A DNA stretch of 17,278 nucleotides, from contig CAIVHI010000171.1 in NCBI GenBank assembly GCA_903905685.1, forward strand, positions 1-17,278, given 5' to 3'. The position numbers and the translations under genes were made by a program. This document shows positions 1 to 7,752 of the stretch, piece after piece (the first letter of the stretch is position 1; the number at the start of each line of letters is the position of its first letter). Source of the DNA: an uncultured Bacteroidota bacterium (lineage in GTDB: Bacteria > Bacteroidota > Bacteroidia > Chitinophagales > Chitinophagaceae). Under the pieces are notes generated by a model, which saw only the letters and a program-made list of their open reading frames with translations, was not told the DNA's origin and ran no database searches.

Positions 1-74
1 AAGGAATCCTGTTGAAATGGCGGCTTTACCGGTGCGTATGTAGCTTTTTACTGCATGGCGATAAAAAAAAATAC

Positions 75-82
75 TACCTTCG
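75..82 (+). promoter_or_regulatory. Probable -7 element of the tRNA-Leu promoter
   Basis: TACCTTCG lies 12 bases upstream of the tRNA 5' end and differs at one base from the Bacteroidota -7 consensus TAnnTTTG. A start site a few bases downstream would fall at or just before the tRNA. No convincing -33 element is visible. The 74 bases before it contain no recognisable gene. One frame is open to a stop at 41-43 and could be the tail of an upstream gene, but that is too short to judge. Confidence 0.4.
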
Positions 83-94
83 CCTTCCGGTTCT

Positions 95-175
95 GCGGGT
101 GTGGTGAAATGGCAGACACACCAGACTTAGGATCTGGTGCCGCGAGGCATGGGGGTTCGAGTCCCTCCACCCGCA
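95..175 (+). tRNA. tRNA-Leu, anticodon TAG
   Basis: This is a class II tRNA that decodes CUA-type leucine codons. The acceptor stem GCGGGTG (95-101) pairs exactly with CACCCGC (168-174), followed by discriminator A175. The anticodon stem CCAGA (121-125) pairs with TCTGG (133-137), and the 7-base loop CTTAGGA carries anticodon TAG at 128-130. A long variable arm TGCC-GCGA-GGCA (138-149) is typical of Leu/Ser tRNAs. The T arm is 151-167 with loop TTCGAGT. The CCA end is not encoded (ACGA follows), so it must be added after transcription. Leucine rather than serine follows directly from the anticodon. Confidence 0.97.
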
Positions 176-195
176 CGAAGTTGAGAAAGAGGAGG

Positions 196-286
196 AGTAA
201 GAGAAAGAGTGTGTCATTGTGGAGCGAGTATGAGGATTTGATTGTTGTGATTTTACACTTTCATTATTTTTTCTCTTTCTCTTACT
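196..286. repeat. 14-bp perfect inverted repeat with overlapping 12-bp tandem repeat
   Basis: AGTAAGAGAAAGAG (196-209) is the exact reverse complement of CTCTTTCTCTTACT (273-286), so a transcript could form a 14-bp stem with a 63-base loop. The right arm runs into a tandem array of the 12-mer TTTCTCTTACTG at 276-287 and 288-299, plus a third copy at 300-311 with one mismatch at its last base. The block is strand-asymmetric (purine-rich left, pyrimidine-rich right) and lies between the tRNA and the S23-type gene. Its role is unknown; it may be a transcript-end structure for the tRNA or a repeat-expansion relic. Confidence 0.85.
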
Positions 287-311
287 GTTTCTCTTACTGT
301 TTCTCTTACTT
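276..311 (+). repeat. Three tandem copies of a 12-bp pyrimidine-rich unit
   Basis: Unit TTTCTCTTACTG occurs at 276-287 and 288-299 exactly, and at 300-311 with a final T instead of G. The array is followed by TACCTTTT (314-321), a near match to the -7 promoter element, so it may sit in the promoter region of the S23-type gene that starts at 358. Copy number of such short units may vary between strains. Confidence 0.9.
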
Positions 312-357
312 TTTACCTTTTTCTTCTCGGTATCATTATCTGTAAATCCGGGAAATC

Positions 358-717
358 ATGTTTCCATTTGAAAATCTGGAAGTGTACAAGAAAGCATTTG
401 CGAGCAACCAGCGTGTATACGGCTTACTCAAATCAAACAGAACGATTCCAGCCTATTTCAAGAACCAATATGGACGGGCAAGTTTGAGTATCATGCTCAA
501 TATCGCCGAAGGTTGCGGTAGAGTGACTGCCAAAGACCGGAAAAATTTCCTGATTATCGCCCGAGGTTCCGTCTTCGAATGTGTATCCATCCTCGATTTC
601 CTTTTTGCCCAAAACGAGGTTGGGGAAGATTTCCAAAGTGAAATGAAGGGCATCTATTCCGAAATATCCAAGATGCTTTTTGCGATGATTAAGAATTTGG
701 ATGACAATGGAGGGTGA
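358..717 (+). CDS. Four-helix-bundle protein of the S23 (23S rRNA intervening sequence) family
   Basis: This 119-residue protein matches the S23/IVS-encoded four-helix-bundle family, first known from open reading frames inside 23S rRNA insertions and now found scattered in Bacteroidota genomes. Visible hallmarks are the opening FENLEVYKKA, the central NIAEG (residues 48-52), the following F-x-x-IARGS-x-x-E (about 64-74) and a long C-terminal helix. The length is normal for the family. The biochemical role is unknown; a nucleic-acid-binding role is only suspected for relatives. The gene stands alone between a repeat block and a non-coding stretch, and the ATG at 358 fits the family N-terminus. 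There are no membrane segments. The family call is secure; function is not claimed. Confidence 0.88.
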   Translation: MFPFENLEVYKKAFASNQRVYGLLKSNRTIPAYFKNQYGRASLSIMLNIAEGCGRVTAKDRKNFLIIARGSVFECVSILDFLFAQNEVGEDFQSEMKGIYSEISKMLFAMIKNLDDNGG

Positions 718-722
718 AATTT

Positions 723-768
723 CAGCGTGAGTGCGAACGCGAGAGCGGAAGCCTCACACTGACTTTTC
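723..768 (+). terminator. Possible terminator after the S23-type gene
   Basis: CAGCGTGAG (723-731) can pair with CTCACACTG (753-761) with one mismatch across a 21-base loop, followed by ACTTTTCTT. The stem starts 5 bases after the stop codon. The long loop and interrupted T run make it a weak candidate. Compositionally it resembles the GAG/CTC-type repeats in the flank upstream of the gene. Confidence 0.35.
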
Positions 769-1145
769 TTCATTACCCACGCTTAATTCAAGCAGCAGAG
801 GCAAAATTCCAGAAACGTAGGATTTTGATTGACGAGATGAATTTGCACTTTTTCAGTGGTCGATTGTTGAGCGTGTTTTGGACATTCATCATCTCCGCGC
901 CGATAACCATGCTTTTGGGAACACCCACCATGTTGACAGCCGCACCCGCTCCCCCAAATTGCCTTCACCCATTCTTAATGGTGGCTGCACCTGTAAAAAG
1001 CCCGTACCTGCCGAAACGACTCCCGCTAAACTTGTTTCAGAAGGCCCCACAGCTCCGCAACCAACCCCTGCTAAAACATTCCGATTATTGTCCGTTTTTA
1101 TTTTTTTTCAACTCGTAGATTTGCGACTAATTTCGCCGCAGTAAA
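769..1145. other. Non-coding or decayed stretch between the S23-type gene and the DUF5686 gene
   Basis: No convincing gene is present. Two + strand frames are open. One begins at the ATG at 837 and reads to a stop at 1116-1118; its product is rich in Leu and Pro. The other is open from 833 to a TAA at 1142-1144 but has no ATG or GTG start, only a TTG at 878; it contains HHLRADNHAFGNTHHVDS and a short CTC cysteine pair. The second frame ends one base before the next gene, yet it covers the probable promoter of that gene (TAGATTTG, 1116-1123), which argues against its 3' end being coding. A decayed short secreted-protein gene, split across both frames by a frameshift near 880, is possible but unproven. 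Confidence 0.4.
1116..1123 (+). promoter_or_regulatory. -7 promoter element before the DUF5686 gene
   Basis: TAGATTTG fits TAnnTTTG exactly and lies 22 bases before the ATG at 1146. A TTGT at 1088-1091 is the nearest -33-like element but sits about 5 bases too far upstream. A T-rich tract (1094-1108) lies between them. Confidence 0.5.
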
Positions 1146-3695
1146 ATGAAATTCCCGGCACCGCTTGCGGTTCTCTTCGTTTTCCAGTTGTTCGTGTTGC
1201 CGCTTGCGGGGCAGGAGACGTTCCATGCGGTCGATTCATCACGCCATGCGGCATCGGCCATAGGCCACCATTACTACTTCAACGGCAAAATAAAAGACCG
1301 CAATACGCAGGAAGGGGTGCCTTTTTCCACAGTTGCCTTTCCCGGCACACCCATTGGCGTAGTGGCCGACTTGGATGGCAATTTCACCCTCACGGGCGAA
1401 CACCTCCCCGTCGACTCCCTCCGCTTTGGCGCACTAGGCTATAAGACACAGACCAAAATACTGGCGAGAGGCGTAAATGAAGCCACTTTCGAAATAGAAC
1501 TGGAGCGCAATGCCGCCGAATTGTCGGAGTTCACGGTGAAGGCCGACGGCGTTGACCCGGCGTTGCTTTTGCTGCGCCGCATTATTGAACACAAACCCCA
1601 AAACAATCCCGACAAAGCCGACAACTACAAGTATGAAGCCTACAACAGGCTGGAGCTGGACATGAAAAACGTGACCGGAGAACAAGCCCGCAAACGGCCG
1701 TTCGTCAAAAACTACAGCTTCGTCTTCGACAACATGGACACAACGTCCGAGGCCGAGCGGTTCCTACCTGTGTATTTTACCGAAGCCCTGTCCGACTATT
1801 ACTTCCGCAGCAGCCCCAAGAAACAGCGGGAAATCATCAAGGGCGTTGTGGTGGAGGGTGTGAACAATACCGGGTTTATCGACTACCTCGGCAGTTCTTA
1901 CCAAAACATCAACATCTACCGCAACGGCATCCCCGTATTCGACAAGAAGTTCATCAGCCCCATCAGCAATGAAGGGCCGTTGTTCTACCATTACGCCATC
2001 AAGGATACCGAGAAGGCGTTTGGCCACAACATCATCTTGGTCCAATTTGAGCCCCGCCGCCAAGGCGAGCTCTGCTTTTCGGGCGACTTTTGGGTAGTGG
2101 ATACCGTGTATGCCATTCAGCGGGTAAGTCTCGAGGTCCCTAAATCCGTGAATTTCAACTGGGCCGACAAAATAAGCCTGTACCAGGAATTCGCTCCGGT
2201 CGACAGCTTCTGGTTCGGCATCAAAGACAAGTTCGTTGCCCACGTAAGCGCCTACGGCACCAAGAAAATCCCCGGCTTTGTGGCCCGTAAAACCACCACG
2301 TACCACAACATTGTGGTTAACGACACGGCAATAGAGCGGGAAATAGATAATCCGGAATGGAAAGAAGACATCGTAAAACACGATGCCGATACCGGGCGTA
2401 GTGCGGAGTGGTGGGCAGCACACCGCCCGGACTCCCTCACCAAGAACGAGCAGATGGTGCACAAAATGGTGGATACCGTTTTGAAAATGGCGGTTACCCG
2501 GCACTACATCAACACGATGACCTTCCTCATCAGCGGTGTGAAAGACTTTGGCCCCATAGAATTGGGTCCCTATTGGTACCTATACAGCTCCAACCCTATT
2601 GAGGGCAGGAGGGTGCGTTTTTCGTTCGGCACACCGCGCAGCTTGAAAGACCTTCACGTGGCAGCCTATGTGGCCTATGGGTTTACCGACCAACAATACA
2701 AGTATGGCTTGGACACCCGTTGGGTCGTGAAGCGCAAACCGTGGACCTACCTGCACGTCAACATCATGCACGACCTAAGCCAAGGTATCGACAACTTCGA
2801 CCACGTGCGGTCAGACAATGTGTTCAGCAATATGGTGCGCAAACCGGGAGCGGTCTGGAAACAGGCTTTGGACGACCGGCAGCGGCTGCAACTCGACAAG
2901 ACGTTTTTTTCGGGCATTACCAACAGCCTGATACTCAGCCACCGCACTTTTACACCCTATGCCCCACTCCCCAACACCATGTTTGTGGATGCATTCGGCA
3001 AGCCCGCCCTTGGCGTTCAAAGCACCGAAGCCGGCGCAGAAGTGAGGTATAGCTACAAAGAAAAATTCATCGACAGCAAGTACAGCCGCAAATCGATAGG
3101 CACGAAGTATCCGGTTATGGACTTGCTGGTGACAGCGGGTATCAAGAACCTTGCGGGCGGTGCCTACAACTACCAGAAGCTGAACTTCTACATCAAAGAA
3201 AGCATCAATACTCCCCCCTTCGGCCACCTCAACTACAACCTGTTTGCCGGCAAATATTTTGGCGTGTTGCCCTACCCCCTGCTGGAAGTGCACCCGGGCA
3301 ACGACTACATGTATTACGACTCCCATTCGTTTGAGATGATGCGCAACTACGAGTTCATCAGCGACCAATTCGTGGGGCTGAATGTGGAGCAGGGCTTGGG
3401 TGGCGGCATCTTCAACCACATCCCCTTGATACGCAAGCTGAAACTCCGCCAGTTTGTGACTGCCAAAGGGATATGGGGGTCGCTTTCGCCCGAGAGCACC
3501 AGGTTGAACCTTAATTCGGGCTATACGTTCCGCACGCTTGCGGGCAATCCCTACTTGGAAGTGGGCACCGCGGTGTCCAACATCCTGCGCGTCATCCGCA
3601 TCGATTTTGTTTGGAGGGTTACACCCAAGCCGGCCGCAACAGATGCTTTATCGAGCTACTTCGGCATTTTCGGCGGTTTCCAATTGGAGTTTTAA
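1146..3695 (+). CDS. DUF5686 outer-membrane protein with N-terminal CarboxypepD_reg-like domain
   Basis: This 849-residue protein opens with a signal peptide (residues 1-22, ending LPLAGQ). Next is a carboxypeptidase regulatory-like beta-sandwich (about 44-130), recognisable from NGKIKDRNTQEGVPFSTV, the DLDGNFTL turn and GALGYKTQT. The rest is the long DUF5686 region, opening with DPALLLLRRIIEHKPQNNP and KYEAYNRLELD, which family members share almost verbatim. The chain ends in FQLEF, an aromatic C-terminus typical of outer-membrane beta-barrels. Its role is not established; the architecture resembles TonB-dependent receptors without a plug, and surface or OM location is inferred. Long open frames on the opposite strand are shadows of this gene. 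YchF follows 80 bases downstream with its own promoter, so the two are probably separate units. Confidence 0.93.
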   Translation: MKFPAPLAVLFVFQLFVLPLAGQETFHAVDSSRHAASAIGHHYYFNGKIKDRNTQEGVPFSTVAFPGTPIGVVADLDGNFTLTGEHLPVDSLRFGALGYKTQTKILARGVNEATFEIELERNAAELSEFTVKADGVDPALLLLRRIIEHKPQNNPDKADNYKYEAYNRLELDMKNVTGEQARKRPFVKNYSFVFDNMDTTSEAERFLPVYFTEALSDYYFRSSPKKQREIIKGVVVEGVNNTGFIDYLGSSYQNINIYRNGIPVFDKKFISPISNEGPLFYHYAIKDTEKAFGHNIILVQFEPRRQGELCFSGDFWVVDTVYAIQRVSLEVPKSVNFNWADKISLYQEFAPVDSFWFGIKDKFVAHVSAYGTKKIPGFVARKTTTYHNIVVNDTAIEREIDNPEWKEDIVKHDADTGRSAEWWAAHRPDSLTKNEQMVHKMVDTVLKMAVTRHYINTMTFLISGVKDFGPIELGPYWYLYSSNPIEGRRVRFSFGTPRSLKDLHVAAYVAYGFTDQQYKYGLDTRWVVKRKPWTYLHVNIMHDLSQGIDNFDHVRSDNVFSNMVRKPGAVWKQALDDRQRLQLDKTFFSGITNSLILSHRTFTPYAPLPNTMFVDAFGKPALGVQSTEAGAEVRYSYKEKFIDSKYSRKSIGTKYPVMDLLVTAGIKNLAGGAYNYQKLNFYIKESINTPPFGHLNYNLFAGKYFGVLPYPLLEVHPGNDYMYYDSHSFEMMRNYEFISDQFVGLNVEQGLGGGIFNHIPLIRKLKLRQFVTAKGIWGSLSPESTRLNLNSGYTFRTLAGNPYLEVGTAVSNILRVIRIDFVWRVTPKPAATDALSSYFGIFGGFQLEF

Positions 3696-3747
3696 GGCTC
3701 GTTTACCGCAGTTTGGCTTTATCTACGCCTAATTTCCCGTGTTCGAC

Positions 3748-3755
3748 TACCTTTG
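3748..3755 (+). promoter_or_regulatory. -7 promoter element before ychF
   Basis: TACCTTTG is an exact TAnnTTTG match, 20 bases before the ychF ATG at 3776. No good -33 element is visible at the expected distance; a TTTGG at 3712-3716 is about 12 bases too far upstream. Confidence 0.6.
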
Positions 3756-3775
3756 CCGGAAATTTCAACACATAT

Positions 3776-4876
3776 ATGGCATTAAAGGCGGGTATTGTAG
3801 GGCTGCCCAACGTAGGGAAATCAACTTTGTTCAATGCGGTGAGCAACAGCGCCAAGGCGCAGGCATCCAACTACCGTTTCTGCACCATCGAGCCCAATGT
3901 GGGGCAAGTGGACGTGCCCGATGAACGCATGGACATGCTGGCATCGCTGGTAAACCCCAATAGGACGGTACCGACTTCCATAGAATTTGTAGACATTGCC
4001 GGACTGGTGAAGGGTGCCAGCAAGGGCGAAGGCCTAGGCAACAAGTTCTTGGCCAACATCCGCGAAGTGGATGCCATCGTTCACGTCATCCGCTGTTTCG
4101 AAGACGACAACATCCTGCGCGACGAAGGCCCCATCAATCCGGTAGGCGACCGCGACATTATTGATACAGAATTGCAGCTGAAGGACTTGGAGAGTGTCGA
4201 GAAGAAGATTCAACGAGTGGAGAAGATGTTGAAGGCCGGCGACCCCAAGGTGAAGAACGCATACGCCGTTTTGCAAAACTGCCTTACTCACCTCTCGGAA
4301 GGCAAAAACATCCGCGCCTTGCAATTGGAAGGCGAAGACCACGGAGCTATTGCCGACCTCTTCCTGCTCACCGACAAACCGGTGCTCTATGTGGCCAATG
4401 TAGACGAATCGGCCCTGCTTACAGGCAACAAATATTCTGACGCCCTCGTGAAAGCTGCCGAAGCTGAAGGCGCGCAGGTGATTGTAATGAACAACTCGAT
4501 AGAGGCGCAAATCTCGGAACTGGAGACCGCTGACGATAAAGAGATGTTCTTTTCGGAATACGGCCTCACCGAACCCGGCTTGAACCGCCTGATACGTAGT
4601 GCCTACAAACTATTGAACCTCATTACCTACTTCACCGCGGGCGTGCAGGAAGTGCGGGCTTGGACCATTCAACGCGGATGGAAGGCCCCGCAGGCTGCCA
4701 GCGTCATCCATACCGATTTCGAGAAGGGCTTCATTAAAGCGGAAGTCATTGCCTACAACGATTTCGTGCAATACAAAAGCGAAGCCGCCTGCCGCGAAAA
4801 CGGAAAGCTCCGTATCGAGGGTAAGGAATATCTGGTTCAGGATGGCGACGTGATGCACTTCAGGTTCAATGTATAG
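3776..4876 (+). CDS. ychF: Redox-regulated ATPase YchF (Obg-like ATPase)
   Basis: YchF is an Obg-family P-loop protein that prefers ATP over GTP, binds ribosomes and is linked to stress responses. The protein is 366 residues, the normal size. The P-loop GLPNVGKS is at 9-16, switch/G3 DIAGLVKGA at 73-81, and the G4 position reads NVDE rather than the GTPase NKxD, as expected for an ATP-preferring YchF. The conserved FCTIEPN is at 35-41; its Cys corresponds to the redox-sensitive Cys35 of E. coli. The residue before FC is Arg where most homologues have Pro, a small oddity. The C-terminus is the TGS domain, ending VMHFRFNV. An upstream in-frame extension exists, but MALKAGIVG matches the family start and a -7 element sits just ahead. 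A lipoprotein gene follows after 11 bases. Confidence 0.97.
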   Translation: MALKAGIVGLPNVGKSTLFNAVSNSAKAQASNYRFCTIEPNVGQVDVPDERMDMLASLVNPNRTVPTSIEFVDIAGLVKGASKGEGLGNKFLANIREVDAIVHVIRCFEDDNILRDEGPINPVGDRDIIDTELQLKDLESVEKKIQRVEKMLKAGDPKVKNAYAVLQNCLTHLSEGKNIRALQLEGEDHGAIADLFLLTDKPVLYVANVDESALLTGNKYSDALVKAAEAEGAQVIVMNNSIEAQISELETADDKEMFFSEYGLTEPGLNRLIRSAYKLLNLITYFTAGVQEVRAWTIQRGWKAPQAASVIHTDFEKGFIKAEVIAYNDFVQYKSEAACRENGKLRIEGKEYLVQDGDVMHFRFNV

Positions 4877-4887
4877 TCTTGGCTGCC

Positions 4888-5535
4888 ATGTCCAAAACGG
4901 GCGTTCTAAGAGGGGTATTCTTGGTGGCCATGCTGGCAACCGTATTGGGGTGTAGGCAAAACCGCCCGAGCTACAATGCCGTTTCCGCACGGGTATGGAA
5001 CAACCGAATGGTGGACTCGGCGGTACATCTACTGCGTTCGGGCAACATCGTACTACGGATGGGGCGCGGTGCCGACAGCTACCTGCTGTCGCAGATGAAT
5101 CGGCGCGACAAGACCTATTCGCATTGCGGCATCGTGATGGTGGAACAGGGGTATCCGTTTGTGTATCACAGTATTGGTGGTGAAGACAATCCCGATGAAC
5201 GCCTTCGGAGGGATTCGGCCGCCTTCTTTTTCTCTCCCGAACACAATATGGCAATTGCCCTTGTGGACTACCATGAAGACAGCGCCACGCTGCACCGCCT
5301 CAACAATATTGTGACGGAATACTACCGCGCCCGCCCCAAATTCGACCTCCAATTCGACCTCAAAACCGACGACCAACTCTATTGTGCCGAGTTTGTTTAC
5401 CGCTCACTGAACCGTGCAACGCTCGACACCGGCTTTATAAAGACCACCACCTTCATGGGTTGCACCTTTGTAGGCATCGATGCGCTGTTCGACAATGGGC
5501 ATGGCGACATAGTTTGGAGGACTAAATTTAAATGA
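4888..5535 (+). CDS. YiiX/YebB-like NlpC/P60-type cysteine hydrolase, lipoprotein
   Basis: This predicted papain-like hydrolase belongs to the circularly permuted NlpC/P60 group (YiiX/YebB-like, DUF830/PF05708). The catalytic His lies before the Cys: His79 in YSHCGIVM and Cys166 in LYCAEFVYR. Substrates of this family are largely unknown; amide or ester bonds in peptidoglycan or lipids are proposed. A lipoprotein signal peptide is visible, with hydrophobic stretch 9-20 and lipobox VLGC making Cys22 the likely lipidated residue. The ATG at 4888 gives 215 residues; a TTG three codons earlier is less likely. The gene follows ychF by 11 bases and may be co-transcribed with it. Its last bases contain the promoter of the next gene. 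The family call is firm; activity is inferred from the intact His/Cys pair. Confidence 0.88.
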   Translation: MSKTGVLRGVFLVAMLATVLGCRQNRPSYNAVSARVWNNRMVDSAVHLLRSGNIVLRMGRGADSYLLSQMNRRDKTYSHCGIVMVEQGYPFVYHSIGGEDNPDERLRRDSAAFFFSPEHNMAIALVDYHEDSATLHRLNNIVTEYYRARPKFDLQFDLKTDDQLYCAEFVYRSLNRATLDTGFIKTTTFMGCTFVGIDALFDNGHGDIVWRTKFK

Positions 5536-5543
5536 TACCTTTG
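5513..5543 (+). promoter_or_regulatory. Promoter of the DUF4878-like lipoprotein gene
   Basis: TTTGG (5513-5517) and TACCTTTG (5536-5543) are separated by 18 bases and fit the Bacteroidota -33/-7 arrangement. The pair overlaps the 3' end of the YiiX-like gene, and the -7 element ends 18 bases before the ATG at 5562. This is the best-formed promoter in the window and suggests the lipoprotein can be expressed independently of its upstream neighbours. Confidence 0.65.
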
Positions 5544-5561
5544 CGATTCAAACAGCCTAAC

Positions 5562-6089
5562 ATGAGAAAGTTTTTGTTGCCGTTGACGGCAATACTATTT
5601 GCCGGCATCCTGTTTGTCGGTTGCAATAAAGGCGATAGCCCAAAGTCGGTTGCGTCTACTTGGCTCACCAGCTTCTACCATATGGATTATGAAGGAGCGA
5701 AGAAAGTGTCTACCGAAGAAACCAAGGCCATGCTTACGCAGTTGGCACAGTTCAGCAGCATGATTCCCGACTCCACCAAACAACAATACAAGAAGATTAC
5801 GGTAGACGTGAAGGAGGTGAAGGAAGATGGCGACAAAGCCGATGTGACCTACATGCTGAACGACCCGACCGCGAAAGATGCCAAGGATGCGTCTTCGGGT
5901 CCTCAAGTGTTGCATTTGGTGAAGAAGGACAAGAAATGGTTGGTTCAATTCTCGAAGAATGACTCTATGGGTGGCGGCGACGACAAAGGCGGTGCGCCGC
6001 CGGCAGGAGGCGACAGTACGCAGGCCCCTCCACCCGCAGGTGGCGACACCCCGCCCGCAGACGCTCCAGCCGGCAATAAGAGATTTTAA
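5562..6089 (+). CDS. Small DUF4878-like lipoprotein with Pro/Gly/Asp-rich tail
   Basis: This 175-residue secreted lipoprotein has a signal peptide with charged start MRK, hydrophobic 4-19 and lipobox FVGC (Cys21 lipidated). The body (about 28-135) resembles DUF4878 (NTF2-like fold), with a short helical part containing TSFYHMDYEGAKKV, an alternating strand VDVKEVKEDGDKADVTY, and a final LVKKDKKWLVQF, the usual end of these domains. After that comes a low-complexity tail (about 139-170) with repeated PPAGGD segments, probably a disordered periplasmic linker. An in-frame ATG 10 codons earlier (5532) overlaps the previous stop but would place the lipobox too deep, and the promoter lies between the two. 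The gene ends 6 bases before a strong terminator. Role unknown; family assignment is by pattern. Confidence 0.8.
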   Translation: MRKFLLPLTAILFAGILFVGCNKGDSPKSVASTWLTSFYHMDYEGAKKVSTEETKAMLTQLAQFSSMIPDSTKQQYKKITVDVKEVKEDGDKADVTYMLNDPTAKDAKDASSGPQVLHLVKKDKKWLVQFSKNDSMGGGDDKGGAPPAGGDSTQAPPPAGGDTPPADAPAGNKRF

Positions 6090-6095
6090 TTTTAG

Positions 6096-6134
6096 ATAAG
6101 GAAACCGCCCCGAAATTCGGGGCGGTTTCCTTAT
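6096..6134. terminator. Strong bidirectional intrinsic terminator
   Basis: A perfect palindrome: ATAAGGAAACCGCCCCGAA (6096-6114) pairs with TTCGGGGCGGTTTCCTTAT (6116-6134) around a single central A. This gives at least 16 stable base pairs with a small loop. T-rich sequence flanks it on the + side and A-rich/TAAAATT sequence on the other, so it can stop transcription in both directions. It lies 6 bases after the DUF4878-like gene and about 200 bases beyond the end of the oppositely oriented par operon. Confidence 0.92.
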
Positions 6135-6335
6135 TTGATAATGGGGTGGGCTACTACATGACGAGATATCCGTTACCGGTTTGGTGCGGAAAAGTGGGAA
6201 GACACGTAAACAACGTCAACTATTGGGGGAACCGGCATCCACGAAACAAAGGATGATTTCAGGCAGGTGTAACACGATGAACAACACAGGTGGAGCCCTT
6301 TGAATGACATTGCAATGCAAGGGCGACGAAACTCG

Positions 6336-6809
6336 CTAAACCACCTTCTCCAACTTCTCCAATATGTAAAAAACCGCCGGGCAGATGGTGGCGTTTTTGA
6401 GCGTGAGTAGGGGGCGTTTGTAAAACACGTCCTCATCGGTATAGGGATACCTGCGGCAGTCGCTGGGGCGATCGTCGTAGATTTTGCAGGTATTGTCGGT
6501 ATCCAAAAACGGGCAGGGCGATTTTTTGGTAACGTAGTCGCCTTCGTTATCGAGACGCAGGTAAGTAACGGCAAACTCGCCCTCCTTCATACCCAATACC
6601 TTGGATATGCGCTTGATTTCGGGCTGTTTGAACCTTGGAGAATGGTTTTTGCAACAGTTGGCGCAAGTAAGGCAGTCTATCTTCGAGAATGCTTCTACGT
6701 GCAGCTCGGGCAACTTCGACAATATCCTGTTTTTGTCGCGGATGTCGAGCAGCCGTGCATACTTTTTCTGATTGGCCTTGGCCTGTTTTTGCCAGTCGCT
6801 TGGGTTCAT
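6336..6809 (-). CDS. YkgJ-family cysteine-cluster protein
   Basis: This 157-residue protein belongs to the YkgJ/UPF0153 family (PF03692), thought to bind metal ions through clustered cysteines, possibly zinc or an iron-sulfur centre. Eight cysteines are present: C46, C49, C52 and C53 in CLTCANCC, then C99 in SPCPFL, C108 in NTCKIYDDRPSDCRRYP, C118 in the same motif, and C143 near the end. This set is complete for the family. No signal peptide or membrane segment is seen, so it is probably cytoplasmic. It starts 29 bases after the parB stop on the same strand and is probably the third gene of that operon. No link between this family and chromosome partitioning is known to me, so shared function is not implied. 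The biochemical role remains unknown. Confidence 0.92.
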   Translation of the reverse strand: MNPSDWQKQAKANQKKYARLLDIRDKNRILSKLPELHVEAFSKIDCLTCANCCKNHSPRFKQPEIKRISKVLGMKEGEFAVTYLRLDNEGDYVTKKSPCPFLDTDNTCKIYDDRPSDCRRYPYTDEDVFYKRPLLTLKNATICPAVFYILEKLEKVV

Positions 6810-6838
6810 GATGTTGGGGCGGGCTTCGCGCCCACCGG

Positions 6839-7747
6839 CTATAAGTTCATTTTCTCGATTATCCGCTCCAAGTCCTCATCGTTGTAAAACTCGATGGCAA
6901 TGGTGCCCTTGCCCGACTTCTTACGTTGCATGGTTACTTTGGTGGAGAACAAGGATGCGATGCTGTCCTCAATTTTTTTATAGGCCAAGGGCAACTTGGC
7001 GGGCACTGCCGGAGATTCGGGTGCCGGCTTGTCGACGGCCAAATCTTTGGCCATTTGTTCCACTTGGCGCACGGACAGACCCCTATCCAACGTCTCCCTA
7101 AAAAGGTATAATTGCTGCTCTACAAAGTTGAGACCCGATATGGCACGAGCGTGCCCCATGCTCAATTTGCCTTCACGAATGGCCAATTGGATATCCGGAG
7201 GGAGTTTGAGCAGGCGCAGGAAATTCGCAATCGTGCTGCGGTCTTTTTTCATGCGCTCGGCCACCTGTTCCTGCGTCAGTTCGCACTCATCCATAAGTTG
7301 GCGATAGCTCATGGCTATTTCCATGGCATTGAGGTCTTCGCGTTGCAGGTTTTCTATGAGGGCCAATTCCAGCATTTCGCTGTTTTCCACAGCGCGCACA
7401 TAAGCGGGGATGTCTGTAAGTCCTGCCATCTTCGATGCGCGCAACCGCCGTTCCCCCGAAATCAACCGGTACGAATCGGGTCCTATTTGGGATACCGTAA
7501 TGGGTTGGATGATGTCGTGAAGCCTGATGCTTTCCGATAATTCGCCCAACGCCTTCTCATCGAAGTCGCGACGCGGCTGCTTCGGGTTGATTTCGATATG
7601 GGCAATGGGTATCCGGGTCACATTGTTGGAATGTTGACCCGTGGCCGCCGGCACACCGTCGGCGGGCGTTTTGATTTCCTCGTCAATGGTATCCAGCAGG
7701 GCGCGGATGCCCTTGCCCAAAGAACTTTTTTTGAGTGGTTGAGACAT
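6839..7747 (-). CDS. parB: Chromosome partitioning protein ParB (ParB/Spo0J family)
   Basis: This 302-residue ParB is a DNA-binding CTPase that loads at parS sites and slides as a clamp to drive origin segregation with ParA. The N-terminal SSLGKGIRALL (8-18) is the ParA-stimulating motif. The CTP-binding domain has NPKQPRR (54-60) and the diagnostic GERRLRA (98-104), followed by ENLQRE (132-137). A helix-turn-helix lies at about 157-181 (LTQEQVAERM through STIANFLRLL). The C-terminal dimerisation part is at about 255-302. A Pro/Ala-rich linker (240-252) precedes it. The gene is 5 bases downstream of parA. No obvious parS palindrome (TGTTTCACGTGAAACA-like) was seen in this window. All key motifs are intact. 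Confidence 0.97.
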   Translation of the reverse strand: MSQPLKKSSLGKGIRALLDTIDEEIKTPADGVPAATGQHSNNVTRIPIAHIEINPKQPRRDFDEKALGELSESIRLHDIIQPITVSQIGPDSYRLISGERRLRASKMAGLTDIPAYVRAVENSEMLELALIENLQREDLNAMEIAMSYRQLMDECELTQEQVAERMKKDRSTIANFLRLLKLPPDIQLAIREGKLSMGHARAISGLNFVEQQLYLFRETLDRGLSVRQVEQMAKDLAVDKPAPESPAVPAKLPLAYKKIEDSIASLFSTKVTMQRKKSGKGTIAIEFYNDEDLERIIEKMNL

Positions 7748-7752
7748 GCCTT

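Noticed and set aside
1764..2504. A 246-codon open frame on the - strand inside the DUF5686 gene
   Set aside because: It lies antisense to a clearly recognised family gene, shows no domain resemblance and is best explained by the codon pattern of the sense strand.
2651..2820. CACGTG-centred sites as possible parS
   Set aside because: CACGTG occurs at several coding positions (for example near 2655, 2811 and 12252), but none has the flanking TGTTT/AAACA arms of a parS palindrome.
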